Assembly (NCBI RefSeq): GCF_900199455.1
Contig: NZ_FZQR01000002.1
Span: forward strand, 124,001 to 188,000
Direction: 5' to 3'
DNA length: 64,000 nucleotides
DNA from: Mesorhizobium carmichaelinearum
GTDB taxonomy: Bacteria; Pseudomonadota; Alphaproteobacteria; Rhizobiales; Rhizobiaceae
How positions within the stretch are numbered: the stretch's first letter is position 1; each line of letters opens with the position of its first letter. The notes under the pieces are model-generated. The model searched no databases, was not told the origin of the DNA, and saw only the letters and a program-made list of their open reading frames with translations. Below are positions 10,478-20,946 of this stretch, piece after piece. A program made the translations under genes and the position numbers.

Positions 10478-11080
10478 TCAGGAGCGCTTCAGCAGCGACC
10501 ACACGGCCGGCACAAGGCTGCCCGCCAGCGCAACCTTGATCAGGTCGCCGACGATGAACGGCACGACGCCGAACTGCCAGGACTTTTCCGGACCGATGAG
10601 CAGCGCCAGCCAGGCAAAGCCCATCGCCATCATCACCACTTCGGCAACCAGCATCGCGTTGAAAAGCTTGATCGGGTGGCGATCCCAGCCGCGATCGGCG
10701 GCCCAGCCGACAATCGCCGCCATGACCACGAAACCCGCGAGATAGCCACCCGTCGGGCCAACCATGTAGGCAAGGCCAATGCCCTTCTCCGGCGTGCCCT
10801 GGAAGACGGGGAAGCCCATCGCGCCTTCCGCCATATAGAGCAGCAGCGTGGCGACGCCGAGCCGCATGCCGAAGGCGGCGGCGATCAGGAGGACGGCGAG
10901 CGTCTGCATCGAGATGTCGACGGGCCCCAGCACAACCTTGGTCTTGGCCGATAGGGTCAAAAGCAGCGTTCCCGCGATCGCCAGGAAAAGCTGCGTTGCC
11001 AGTCGCGCCGCGCCTTCTTGCGGCAAAGCCAGAGAAACAAGCGGGCGCATCGTCGTTGCAGTTGCCATGGTCTTCCCCAA
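10478..11080 (-). CDS. bioY: Biotin transporter BioY (ECF S component)
   Basis: 200 residues with about six hydrophobic segments. The stretch GPVDISMQTLAVLLIAAAFG and the later FQGTPEKGIGLAYMVGPTGG are BioY hallmarks. It is an integral membrane protein that binds and imports biotin. No bioM or bioN energy-coupling genes lie beside it, so it either works alone or uses subunits encoded elsewhere. Two further in-frame ATG codons (residues 5 and 11) are possible starts. It is divergent from the MBL gene at 11184. Confidence 0.9.
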   Translation of the reverse strand: MGKTMATATTMRPLVSLALPQEGAARLATQLFLAIAGTLLLTLSAKTKVVLGPVDISMQTLAVLLIAAAFGMRLGVATLLLYMAEGAMGFPVFQGTPEKGIGLAYMVGPTGGYLAGFVVMAAIVGWAADRGWDRHPIKLFNAMLVAEVVMMAMGFAWLALLIGPEKSWQFGVVPFIVGDLIKVALAGSLVPAVWSLLKRS

Positions 11081-11183
11081 TCCGGTCTGTCGCGATCCAA
11101 TAATCGCGGTCTCAGCGTTTTCCTATATTGGCTTGCGTGCTATGCGGCAATCGGTTTTGCCGTTGCGGGAACAATGTGCCGAT

Positions 11184-12092
11184 ATGGCTCTCAAATTCGA
11201 TACCAGCTTCGATCCGCACTACGGCCAGGGCGTGAACGTGGCGCCGGACGTCCAGCGCGTCACGGTCCGAAATCCCAGCCCCTTCACTTTTCATGGCACC
11301 AACAGCTATGTCGTCGGGCGCGACACGCTGGCGGTGATCGATCCCGGGCCGGACGACGAGACGCATCTTCAAACCTTGCTCGAAATCATCGCCGGCAGGC
11401 CGGTCAGCCATATCTTCGTCAGCCACACGCATCGCGACCATTCCCCGCTGGCGGCCCGGCTGAAGGAGCGCACCGGCGCTTTGGTGATGGCGGAGGGGCC
11501 ACACCGGCCGGCAAGGCCATTGCGTATTGGCGAGACCAATGCGCTCGACGCCAGCGCCGACACCGCCTTCGTTCCCGACGTCGCGCTGCCGGACGATGCC
11601 TTGGTCGCCGGCGATGGTTGGACGATCCGCACGGTTCTGACCCCCGGCCACACCGCCAATCACGCGGTGTTCGCGCTGGAAGGAACCGGCATCCTGTTTT
11701 CGGCAGATCATGTGATGGCGTGGGCGACATCCATCGTCGCGCCGCCGGACGGGGCGATGGCCGATTACATGGCATCGCTAGACAGGCTGATCGAGCGCGA
11801 CGACCGCCTGCTGCTGCCTGGCCATGGCGGGCCGGTGACGAAGCCGCGCGCTTTCATGCGCGGGCTGAAGACGCATCGCAAGATGCGCGAGCGGGCCATA
11901 TTGGAGCGGGTCAGAGCCGGCGACCGGACGATTCCCGACATGGTCAAGGCGATCTATCGCGACACCGATCCCCGGCTGCATGGCGCCGCCGGACTGTCGG
12001 TGCTTGCGCATCTCGAGGACCTGGTGGCGCGCGGCATGGTGTCGACGGAAGCCGCCCCTGCCATCGACGGTATTTTCATGCCGGCTGGCTAA
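11184..12092 (+). CDS. MBL-fold metallo-hydrolase (LACTB2/glyoxalase II-like)
   Basis: 302 residues from ATG 11184. The open frame extends further upstream but the family begins near this Met. The binuclear metal site is complete: H81-T-H83-R-D85-H86, then H156 in GHTANH and D175 in FSADHVMAW. The C-terminal 80 residues form a helical, winged-helix-like domain as in LACTB2-type proteins. The substrate cannot be told from sequence; hydrolysis of thioesters or RNA is known for relatives. It converges on the phosphorylase-like gene at 12127 with a 34-bp gap. Confidence 0.85.
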   Translation: MALKFDTSFDPHYGQGVNVAPDVQRVTVRNPSPFTFHGTNSYVVGRDTLAVIDPGPDDETHLQTLLEIIAGRPVSHIFVSHTHRDHSPLAARLKERTGALVMAEGPHRPARPLRIGETNALDASADTAFVPDVALPDDALVAGDGWTIRTVLTPGHTANHAVFALEGTGILFSADHVMAWATSIVAPPDGAMADYMASLDRLIERDDRLLLPGHGGPVTKPRAFMRGLKTHRKMRERAILERVRAGDRTIPDMVKAIYRDTDPRLHGAAGLSVLAHLEDLVARGMVSTEAAPAIDGIFMPAG

Positions 12093-12126
12093 TCCAAGCC
12101 TCGCCACGACCTTGCACTGCCCTGCC

Positions 12127-13047
12127 TCAGAACCGGCTGGACCGTTCTTCTGGCTGAGGCGACTTCAACCCCTGGCAAGAGCATTCCGGATTGGCCGGGA
12201 GTCGTGCGGCGGTTTCCAGCGCGACCCGCGAGGCTGTCATGGACAGGTTCGGCAACACGTCTTCGTGCAGCAGTTGCTGGCGATTGCGGTCCATATAGTC
12301 GTTGAAGCCTGCCGTCACGAACGCCAAAGGCACGAAACACGCGCCGATCTCCCGCGACAAGGTGGCTTCGGGGGCGATCGAATGGTTGAGCACATCCGCC
12401 CCCATGCTGCGAAACGCCAGGGCCTCGGCCGGGGTGGTCAGCCGCGGCCCGTAACAGTGGGCGGCGACCAACTGCTGTTCGATGCCATGAACACGGCATT
12501 CGGCTGGCCAATGACGGCGGGCGGTTTCGACCAGAACCGCCGCGCATCTTGGACATACGATCTGCTTGCCCGAGCAGTCGAAGCTCTGGCGGCCAGGAAG
12601 CAGCGAAAACGGTGTCTGCGTCAGTTCGATGATATCGGCGTTCACCACCATGTCACCGGGCTTGATGGCCTTGTTTACGGCGCCAATGGTCGAGCAGGAT
12701 AGGACCTGTCGGACACCCGCGCGCATCAACACCCAGAACGCGCGGCGATGGCAGGAATGATCGATATGGTCGCGGGGATTGCCGTGGGAATACATGCACA
12801 AGGCGCGTTTCGTTTTGCCTTCGGCGGTAATCGACGCATCGAACTCGAGCAGCTTCCAGTTGTCGGTGCAGCCGAAAGGCGTTTCAAAACTCATGTCGCG
12901 CTGCAAGGTGCGCACGCCATCGACCTGGACATCTTCCGGGAAGGCAAGCCCCCAGTTTGCCGACCCGGTGATGATCGCCAACCCCACCTGGGGTATGTCC
13001 GTGGGTTGATCCGTCATTTCGGCGGTTGCGTGATGATGGGCAGGCAT
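12127..13047 (-). CDS. Divergent MTAP/PNP-family nucleoside phosphorylase-like protein
   Basis: 306 residues from ATG 13047; an inner ATG at 13017 is also possible. The order of conserved blocks follows family-2 nucleoside phosphorylases: a glycine-rich start (ITGSANWG), SHGNPRDH matching the phosphate-site RHGRQH, then IGAVNKAIKPGDMVV, YGPRLTTPAEALAFRSMGAD and LNHS. Key residues differ from human MTAP by my hand alignment: EGPRF became YGPRL, NMT became NHS, and the TDYD loop that recognises the base became TAGFND. The base or ribosyl substrate is therefore probably not adenine/MTA. It sits 14 bp after the last permease gene and is probably co-transcribed with the ABC importer, so it likely processes the imported compound. 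Confidence 0.75.
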   Translation of the reverse strand: MPAHHHATAEMTDQPTDIPQVGLAIITGSANWGLAFPEDVQVDGVRTLQRDMSFETPFGCTDNWKLLEFDASITAEGKTKRALCMYSHGNPRDHIDHSCHRRAFWVLMRAGVRQVLSCSTIGAVNKAIKPGDMVVNADIIELTQTPFSLLPGRQSFDCSGKQIVCPRCAAVLVETARRHWPAECRVHGIEQQLVAAHCYGPRLTTPAEALAFRSMGADVLNHSIAPEATLSREIGACFVPLAFVTAGFNDYMDRNRQQLLHEDVLPNLSMTASRVALETAARLPANPECSCQGLKSPQPEERSSRF

Positions 13048-13061
13048 GTTTCCAGTCTCGG

Positions 13062-13862
13062 TCAGGATTTTTGGCGAAGGGTCACGATCAGGACGACGAC
13101 AACGACGATGGCGGTCCACAATGTCGAGATCGCCGCGATGGTCGGATCGATCTGATCGCGTAGCGACAGGAACATGAGCTTCGGCAGGGTGCTGTTGCGA
13201 CCACTGGCGACGAAGATCGAAATGACGGACTCGTCGAGTGACGTCAGGAAGGCCATCAGTGTCGCCGACAACAGGCTGATTTGAAGTTGCGGAACGATTA
13301 TTCCGCCGATGGCCCTCGCCCAGTCCGCGCCAAGGCTGCGCGCCGCCTGGACCTGGTTCCAGTCAAAGCGGGCCACGGCAGGCAACAGCACAATGCACGC
13401 CACCGGAATGGCCAGCACCACATGTCCGACCAGCACGCCGAACAGCGTTCCGACCAGGCCTTGCGCCGCCAGCACGAAGAAGAGGCCGATCGCAAGCAGG
13501 ATTCCCGGCACGATGGAGGGCGCGAGCAGAACACCTTGAATGGCTGAGGCGGTCTTTCCGCCGAGCCGGTTGATCGAGATGCAGGCCAGCAGCCCTAGAG
13601 GCACCGCGACCATCGCCGTCAACGTCCCAAGGATCAGGCTCGTCCTCAGTCCGGCCATCCATGTCGCCGAACCGAAGAAATTCTCGTACCAGCGCAACGA
13701 GTATGCGCGCGGCGGAAACTCAAGAAGATCGGACGCCGAAAAGGAGAGTGGCACGACCACCAGCGTCGGCAGCATCAAGAAAGCCATTGCGAGCGCGGAA
13801 AAGCCCCACAGGAAGATGCGGGCCAGCCTGTTGTCGGGATAGGCTTCAAGCATGAGCCGCAC
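13062..13862 (-). CDS. ABC transporter permease, spermidine/putrescine type (PotC-like)
   Basis: 266 residues with six predicted membrane helices and the binding-protein-dependent transport inner-membrane domain. The EAA-like loop is ARSLGADWARAIGGIIVPQL, which contacts the ATPase. Its 5' end overlaps the neighbouring permease gene by 17 bp (13846-13862), so both are made from one message. It sits in the plasma membrane. The family covers polyamines and other small cations or amino compounds, so the substrate is not fixed by homology. Confidence 0.88.
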   Translation of the reverse strand: MRLMLEAYPDNRLARIFLWGFSALAMAFLMLPTLVVVPLSFSASDLLEFPPRAYSLRWYENFFGSATWMAGLRTSLILGTLTAMVAVPLGLLACISINRLGGKTASAIQGVLLAPSIVPGILLAIGLFFVLAAQGLVGTLFGVLVGHVVLAIPVACIVLLPAVARFDWNQVQAARSLGADWARAIGGIIVPQLQISLLSATLMAFLTSLDESVISIFVASGRNSTLPKLMFLSLRDQIDPTIAAISTLWTAIVVVVVLIVTLRQKS

Positions 13863-14733
13863 CGACTTTGTTGCGCGCCACCAGTCGCCGCGCCACCAGG
13901 AACATCACACCGACGAGCGCCATGAGAACGAGCAGCAGAATGCCCAGGACGCTCGCCGAACCCCAGTCCTGAAAGGTCGACAGCGTGCGCTCGATCCGGA
14001 TGGAAAGAGGATTTACCTTGCCGCCGCCCAGCACCGCCGGCGTGATGAAAAAACCTATGGTGTAGATGAAAACGATCATCGAACCCGAGACGATGCCGCC
14101 AGCCGAAAGGGGCAGAATGACGGTGCGGATCACCTGCCCGAGCGTCGCTCCCATGCTCGCCGATGCGCGAACGAGGTTTGCGTCGATATCGCGCATCGCG
14201 GCATAAACAGGCAGCAGAAAGAGCGGCAGCATGTAGTGGACCATGCCGATCAGCGTTCCCGTGAAGTTGTAGACCAGCGGCAATGGCTCCGCTGTCAGGC
14301 CCGAGCCCGTCAAAGCCGCGTTGATCAGGCCATCGCGCCGCAACAGCACCAGCCAGCCATAGGTGCGCACCAGAATGGAGGTCCACAACGGCAGCATGAC
14401 GAAGGCCATCAGCAAATTGGCCACCCTTGGCCTGACGCTGGCCAGAGCGAGCGCCAGGGGGGTGCCTAGAAGGATGCAGAACGCCAGCGTCCCCAGGGAC
14501 AGATCAACGGTTGTTATGAGTGCCGACCATGTCAGTCCACTCGAAAGCACCTTCTCGTAATTGCCGACAGTGTACTCGCCCCCTGTGGTCAGGAAGGATT
14601 GCCGGATAATCCAGAGGATGGGCAGTATCGCCGCCAGTCCGACGATGAGAAGCGCCGGTAGCGAAAGCGCAAGGAAGAACCGCCGTTCGCTTCGCGCATC
14701 GGCGGCGAGCGCAGGATCGGCGGCAATGGTCAC
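13846..14733 (-). CDS. ABC transporter permease, spermidine/putrescine type (PotB-like)
   Basis: 295 residues with a first helix at about 22-43 and five more helices. The coupling loop reads ASASMGATLGQVIRTVILPL. It pairs with the PotC-like permease encoded next to it. Its start overlaps the ATPase stop by four bases (14730-14733), confirming tight operon structure. Confidence 0.88.
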   Translation of the reverse strand: MTIAADPALAADARSERRFFLALSLPALLIVGLAAILPILWIIRQSFLTTGGEYTVGNYEKVLSSGLTWSALITTVDLSLGTLAFCILLGTPLALALASVRPRVANLLMAFVMLPLWTSILVRTYGWLVLLRRDGLINAALTGSGLTAEPLPLVYNFTGTLIGMVHYMLPLFLLPVYAAMRDIDANLVRASASMGATLGQVIRTVILPLSAGGIVSGSMIVFIYTIGFFITPAVLGGGKVNPLSIRIERTLSTFQDWGSASVLGILLLVLMALVGVMFLVARRLVARNKVGAAHA

Positions 14734-15767
14734 GCTATCGCTCCCGGTATGGCGTGAGCTTTCGCTGCCGATGCAAACACGGTCACCCGCTGACCGGTGG
14801 CAAGCTCGGCGCAGCCGCCGGCAAGTGCCGACGGAATGCAGACAAGAACCTCCTGCCCACCGTCAGGTGCCAACGTCAAAAGCCAGTTCTCGCCGCGAAA
14901 CGCCTTGGCGCGCAGCATTCCTTCGAGCGCCACTGCGTCTGGCCCAGCGAGCCTGGCATCCAGGTGGAAGCTTTCTGCGCGGATCATCAGGGTCTCGTGT
15001 GATGCATCGCCGCCGTCGATTGTGCGCACTGAGCCCGGGGCCAGAATGTTGGCCTCGCCCATGAACTGCGCGACGAAGCGGGTCGACGGACGATCATAGA
15101 TTCGCTGCGGCGTATCGATCTGCTGGATGCGGCCGGAATTCATCACCGCAACCCGGTCGGACATGGTCAGCGCCTCGCGCTGGTCATGCGTCACATAGAT
15201 CGTGGTTATCCCCAGATCATCGTGCAGACGCCTAATCTCGTACTGCATGGTTTCGCGCAGATTCCTGTCGAGCGCCGACAGCGGCTCGTCCATCAACATC
15301 ACGCGTGGTTCGAAGACGATGGCCCGCGCCAGCGCCACCCGCTGGCGCTGGCCGCCGGACAGCGCGGCAATGTTGCGCTCCGACAGACCTTCCAGCTTCA
15401 CGCGGGCCAAGGTGTCAAGCGCCCGCTGCCGAGCCTCCGCTTTCGGCGTCTTACGCAGCGCCAACGGATACTCGACATTCGCCAGGACGTTCATGTGGGG
15501 AAACAGGGCATAGTTCTGGAATACGATGCCGATGTCGCGCTTGTTGGGGGCCAGGCGGGTGATGTCCCGATCCCCCAACAGAAGCTTGCCGGAATCGGGC
15601 CGGACAAACCCGGCCAGAGCCATGAGCAAAGTGGTCTTGCCAGATCCGGACGGCCCCAGCAGCGTCAAGAATTCGCCAGCCCGAATGTCGAGCGATACAT
15701 CGTCCAGCGCGACGTAAGATCCATAGGTCTTGCGCACGCTGTCGATGGTGATCGGGAGCGACTTCAT
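14730..15767 (-). CDS. ABC transporter ATP-binding protein, spermidine/putrescine type (PotA-like)
   Basis: 345 residues. Walker A GPSGSGKTT at 38-46, signature LSGGQRQR near 136-143, Walker B VMLMDEP at 156-162, and the switch histidine in YVTHDQREA. The C-terminal TOBE-like domain (after about 230) is usual in importers of this group. It energises the two permeases. A 37-bp gap separates it from the binding-protein gene. Confidence 0.92.
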   Translation of the reverse strand: MKSLPITIDSVRKTYGSYVALDDVSLDIRAGEFLTLLGPSGSGKTTLLMALAGFVRPDSGKLLLGDRDITRLAPNKRDIGIVFQNYALFPHMNVLANVEYPLALRKTPKAEARQRALDTLARVKLEGLSERNIAALSGGQRQRVALARAIVFEPRVMLMDEPLSALDRNLRETMQYEIRRLHDDLGITTIYVTHDQREALTMSDRVAVMNSGRIQQIDTPQRIYDRPSTRFVAQFMGEANILAPGSVRTIDGGDASHETLMIRAESFHLDARLAGPDAVALEGMLRAKAFRGENWLLTLAPDGGQEVLVCIPSALAGGCAELATGQRVTVFASAAKAHAIPGAIA

Positions 15768-15804
15768 GATGGGCTCGAACGTCTAGAGCTGATGCACCAT
15801 AGAC

Positions 15805-16848
15805 TCAGCGACTCATCATTTCATCAAAGGCTTTTTGAGCGGCCTCGCCGTTCTTGACCCACCAGTCAGCGTTCGAAAACACCGAGGTGCCGGCGTTTTC
15901 AGGCGCCGTCGCCAGGGTTTTCAGGCGATCTTCGGGGATGAGACCACCCTCATAGCCGGCAGGATTGACCGGACCATAGGCGATGAAGTCGGTCAGCTTC
16001 GCCACCCGTGCGGGCTGCGTCATCGCCGCGATGAGCTTCATGGCCGCTTCCTTGTTCGGCGCCCCCTTCGGCACCCCAAGGCAGTCCGTGCCGATGACGG
16101 AACCTTTGAATGTGTAGTCAACCGACCCGCCATCCGCCTTCACCGTCTGGGCTCGCCCATTCCAGGTAACGACCAGATCCGCCTCGCCGTCCTTCAGCAA
16201 TTGCGCCGACTGCGCTCCGGAGGTCCACCACACGGAGACATTCGGTTTGATCGCTTCAAGCCGCTTGATGGCGCGCGCCAGGCCCTCAGGTGTGCTGAGC
16301 GTGGGATAGACGTCCGCCGGCGCCACGCCGTCGGAGAGAAGCGCGATCTCGATCAGGTCCTGCGCATTGGCGCGCAGCGCGCGACGGCCCGGGAATTTGG
16401 CAACGTCCCAGAACTCCGCCCAGGTCTTTGGCGGATTCTCGCCATAGGTCTTGGTGCTCCACGACATGACGGTGCCATAAGAGTCGAACGGATAGCAGTA
16501 GTCGGACTTTGCGCCGGCCGGCACGGACTTGGGATCGATGATCTTGTAGTCAAGCGGCTCCAGCAGCGACTGCGCGGCCGCCTGCGCGCCTTCCGGCGAG
16601 CCGAGGTGGATGATGTCGGTGGTGACCGCACCCGCGGTGACCTGCATCTTCAACGCGGCAAGGCCATCGCTCTGCGTCTCCTCGCGAACATCATAGCCAA
16701 GTTCCTTTGCGGCGGGCGCCCACATCGCCTCCTTCATAGCGTTGCCATAATCGCCGCCCGCGGTCGTGATGGTGACTGATTGGGCATAGACGGGCACGGC
16801 GGCCGAGACTGCGATCGCCGCCAACGAAATGCGTAATAACCGGGACAT
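15805..16848 (-). CDS. ABC transporter substrate-binding protein, PotD/PotF-like
   Basis: 347 residues with a signal peptide (about residues 1-22, ending VYA), so it is periplasmic. The start of the mature protein, SVTITTAGGDYGNAMKEAMW, and later YDVREETQSDGLAALKMQV are typical of the extracellular solute-binding family 1/PotD group. It is the first gene of the importer operon, and its promoter region contains the LacI operators. The ligand is unknown; the downstream phosphorylase-like enzyme suggests a nucleoside-like compound and not a plain polyamine. Confidence 0.87.
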   Translation of the reverse strand: MSRLLRISLAAIAVSAAVPVYAQSVTITTAGGDYGNAMKEAMWAPAAKELGYDVREETQSDGLAALKMQVTAGAVTTDIIHLGSPEGAQAAAQSLLEPLDYKIIDPKSVPAGAKSDYCYPFDSYGTVMSWSTKTYGENPPKTWAEFWDVAKFPGRRALRANAQDLIEIALLSDGVAPADVYPTLSTPEGLARAIKRLEAIKPNVSVWWTSGAQSAQLLKDGEADLVVTWNGRAQTVKADGGSVDYTFKGSVIGTDCLGVPKGAPNKEAAMKLIAAMTQPARVAKLTDFIAYGPVNPAGYEGGLIPEDRLKTLATAPENAGTSVFSNADWWVKNGEAAQKAFDEMMSR

Positions 16849-16900
16849 GTGTTCTCCTCCAGGATTCGTCGAAATATCGCCTTATGTGGGCTTTTTTTGA

Positions 16901-16918
16901 AATCGTAACGTTACGATT
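16901..16918. promoter_or_regulatory. LacI-family operator 1 (perfect 18-bp palindrome)
   Basis: AATCGTAACGTTACGATT is a perfect palindrome with the central CG step typical of LacI-family operators. It lies 53 bp upstream of the binding-protein ATG, where it could block that promoter. Confidence 0.8.
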
Positions 16919-17002
16919 ACCGCGAAACGCCTCAGAGTCAAGCTGCTTCTAGGCGGACTCGGTCAGTTTCGGCGAGCCCGGATTTGACCCCCGGGTCGAA
17001 TC

Positions 17003-17016
17003 CGGTAACGTTACGA
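17003..17016. promoter_or_regulatory. LacI-family operator 2
   Basis: CGGTAACGTTACGA repeats the core GTAACGTTAC (17005-17014) of operator 1. It lies 46 bp before the chosen lacI-family start, so the regulator probably controls itself too. The centres of the two sites are 100 bp apart, which would allow looping. Confidence 0.75.
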
Positions 17017-17061
17017 TGCCAAGCAAATCAGCCGGCGCTTTCGCAAATGAAGTCGGGCGAC

Positions 17062-18060
17062 ATGGCCAATCTAAAACAGATCGCGGCGGAACTTTCCCTT
17101 TCGGTGACCACGGTATCACGCGCGTTGAAGGACGGGCCGGAGGTGCATCCCTCGACCGTGGCGCGCGTCAAGGAGGTGGCGAAGCGGGTCGGCTATGTCC
17201 CGAACCATCACGGCCGCGCGCTGAAAACCGGACAGACCCTGACGCTGACGGCGGTGCTGCCGATGGAAACACGCGACTACCTGTCGGATCTGGCGAAGCT
17301 TCCTTTGATCGAAGGACTGACGCTGGCGGCGCGGCAAGCGGGCTATAGTCTGTCCATCTATTCCACCACGCCCGACGACGATCCCGTCGAAAGCGTGCAG
17401 CGCCTGCTTCAGGCGCACAGCGCGGACGGCCTGATCATCACGCGCATGGTCTCGGGCGATCCGCGCGTCAAGCTGCTGCTGGATCAGGGCATACCGTTCG
17501 TCGCGTTTGGAAGAACCGACCTGGACATCGCCTATCCCTATGTCGATATCGACAATGAACAGATCGCCTATGAGGCGACCCGGCGGCTCATGGACAAGGG
17601 CTGTCGACGCATCGCTCTACAACTTCTCGTGCAGAAGGATCAGGCGAGCGCCACGCGTCTCGCCGGCTATAGAAGGGCGATGGCCGAGGCCGGTATCCCG
17701 ATCGACCAATCGCTGATCGGTGACGGCACGTTCACAATGGAATCGAGCGCGGCCTGGTTCGATCGCCTGCTGGCGTCGTCAGATCCTCCCACTGGCCTGG
17801 CATGCGCCAACGAACTGGGCCTTCTGGGCGCGTTGCACGCTCTCGGCAGACGGGGTCTGGTGCCGGGCCGCGACGTTCACATCGTCACCCGTGACAATAC
17901 GCGTCTGGCGCGTTTCCTGCCGGCGAACATCGGCGTTCATTCCGTGGACATGGCAGATGTCGGGCACAAACTTATCGAGGTCCTCGAGAGCCGGATCGCC
18001 AATCCGCTTGGTCCGGTCGCGACGATCTTGCTGCAAGGCAGGTTCGAGCCGGCCGAATAG
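17062..18060 (+). CDS. LacI-family transcriptional regulator of the adjacent importer operon
   Basis: 332 residues from ATG 17062; an in-frame ATG at 17047 would add five residues. The N-terminal helix-turn-helix is NLKQIAAELSLSVTTVSRALK, followed by the hinge helix region PNHHGRALKTG and a periplasmic-binding-protein-like sensor domain. The operator pair GTAACGTTAC in the divergent promoter fits this class, so it most likely represses the importer until its ligand appears. It is transcribed divergently from the binding-protein gene. Confidence 0.9.
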   Translation: MANLKQIAAELSLSVTTVSRALKDGPEVHPSTVARVKEVAKRVGYVPNHHGRALKTGQTLTLTAVLPMETRDYLSDLAKLPLIEGLTLAARQAGYSLSIYSTTPDDDPVESVQRLLQAHSADGLIITRMVSGDPRVKLLLDQGIPFVAFGRTDLDIAYPYVDIDNEQIAYEATRRLMDKGCRRIALQLLVQKDQASATRLAGYRRAMAEAGIPIDQSLIGDGTFTMESSAAWFDRLLASSDPPTGLACANELGLLGALHALGRRGLVPGRDVHIVTRDNTRLARFLPANIGVHSVDMADVGHKLIEVLESRIANPLGPVATILLQGRFEPAE

Positions 18061-18131
18061 TCCGCTCGCAGACTGAAGCCACATTTGTGCGGCACGGCGA
18101 AAATCCGCCTGGCCTCAAGACGTTCTGGACT

Positions 18132-18917
18132 TCACTCGGCAGGCGCCGCCCCGACCTGGCCGGCGACCTCCTGATCCAGTTCCGCCAGGAAATCGGTGAT
18201 GCGCTGGGCATTGTCGCCAAGGTCGTAGCGGCCGTAGCGCGAAGCAGAGCGCATGTCGACGATCACCGTATCGCCGTCGTCCGTCACGCGGATCGCGACA
18301 TCGGCCGGAAGGCCGAGCACGAAGCCCTTGGCGACGGCGGTGATGGTCACATCGCTTTGCCCGGCAAGGTCGGGATAGGGTTCGGAAAGCTCCCAACTGC
18401 GCCGGTCGAGCACGGTTTCGACGGCATTGACGATGGTTTCGAATGGCAGGTCGTAGCTGCGCGCGGTGACCAGCGGATAGCTGTCGGCCTGCAGCCGCTG
18501 TTCGCCCGGCGTCGATGGGACAAGCACGTTCATGTTCTTCGTCCGGTCGCTGACGTCGAGCGCGGGCGGATCGTCGAAATCGGTCGTGATGTCCCGGAGC
18601 GGCGGATAGATCGTCGCCCAGTAGGCGGCGACGCCGTAGGGGACCAGCACCAGCAGTGCCAGCAAGGCGCCGACTGTCAGGTCGCGGCCACCGCGGTCAC
18701 CAAATTTCCATAGCCTCGAAAAGGCAAAGGCGGCAAACAGCAGGGCCAGCGCCGCCAGCAGCGCGACAATGCCCAGCACCCACAGGAACACCGGCGTTTC
18801 GATAAGATCGAAGCGGTGGCCGACGAAGTCGGTCAGCAAAAGCACCGCTGAAAATGCGCCGGTGCGCCGCGACCAGCCGGCAGCCTTCGACGTTCGCCGT
18901 TCGGGAATGCTAGCCAT
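18132..18917 (-). CDS. DUF1499 domain-containing membrane protein
   Basis: 261 residues. Three hydrophobic segments fill residues 20-110 (ending near YGVAAYWATIYPP). The C-terminal half, from about NMNVLVPSTPGEQ to the end, is the DUF1499 domain with DVAIRVTDDGDTVIVDMRSAS and the RYDLGDNAQRITDFL tail. Function is unknown. It is on the minus strand just upstream of, and separate from, the acyl-CoA ligase gene (80-bp gap). Confidence 0.8.
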   Translation of the reverse strand: MASIPERRTSKAAGWSRRTGAFSAVLLLTDFVGHRFDLIETPVFLWVLGIVALLAALALLFAAFAFSRLWKFGDRGGRDLTVGALLALLVLVPYGVAAYWATIYPPLRDITTDFDDPPALDVSDRTKNMNVLVPSTPGEQRLQADSYPLVTARSYDLPFETIVNAVETVLDRRSWELSEPYPDLAGQSDVTITAVAKGFVLGLPADVAIRVTDDGDTVIVDMRSASRYGRYDLGDNAQRITDFLAELDQEVAGQVGAAPAE

Positions 18918-18997
18918 TGTTCTCTGCGTTGCCCCAACCCGGACGGAGGTTTAGTGAATTTTCGCGGCGGCTTGAAGCCGAAACACGCAACATCCCG

Positions 18998-20626
<1,629 letters not shown>

Positions 20627-20946
20627 CCCGTTCCTCCTCCCTCGCGCATTTTGCGTCATGGCTTTTGGCGCATTGTGAAGCGAACCGGCGGATTGTCCAG
20701 TCACCCGCTTGCGCGGGACACGAATTTCAAGGCCGGTGCCGCAACGGCAAGCGGTTGAATTCCGGCATGTTTTGGATTTCAGGCCGCTGCTCCCTCGTGC
20801 CACCGAGATGGCGGGAGGGTCAAAACCACCATTGTGTCGGCATTGCCTTGCGAAATGACCGGGAAATCCGCCACAATCCGGCCATCGTCCGCGTTAAGTT
20901 TCGTTAACGGGCAAAGGGGTGCGATTGGCGACTGAAAGAGGTTCGC
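20627..20946. other. Intergenic region, no gene recognised
   Basis: 320 bp between two divergent genes. It must hold the promoters of the acyl-CoA ligase and the 118-residue protein. A TTAA-N6-TTAA at 20894-20907 was noted but has the wrong spacing for CtrA. No hairpin or repeat stands out. Confidence 0.4.

Noticed and set aside
20894..20907. TTAA-N6-TTAA as a CtrA binding site
   Set aside because: The CtrA full site needs seven bases between the halves; here there are six.
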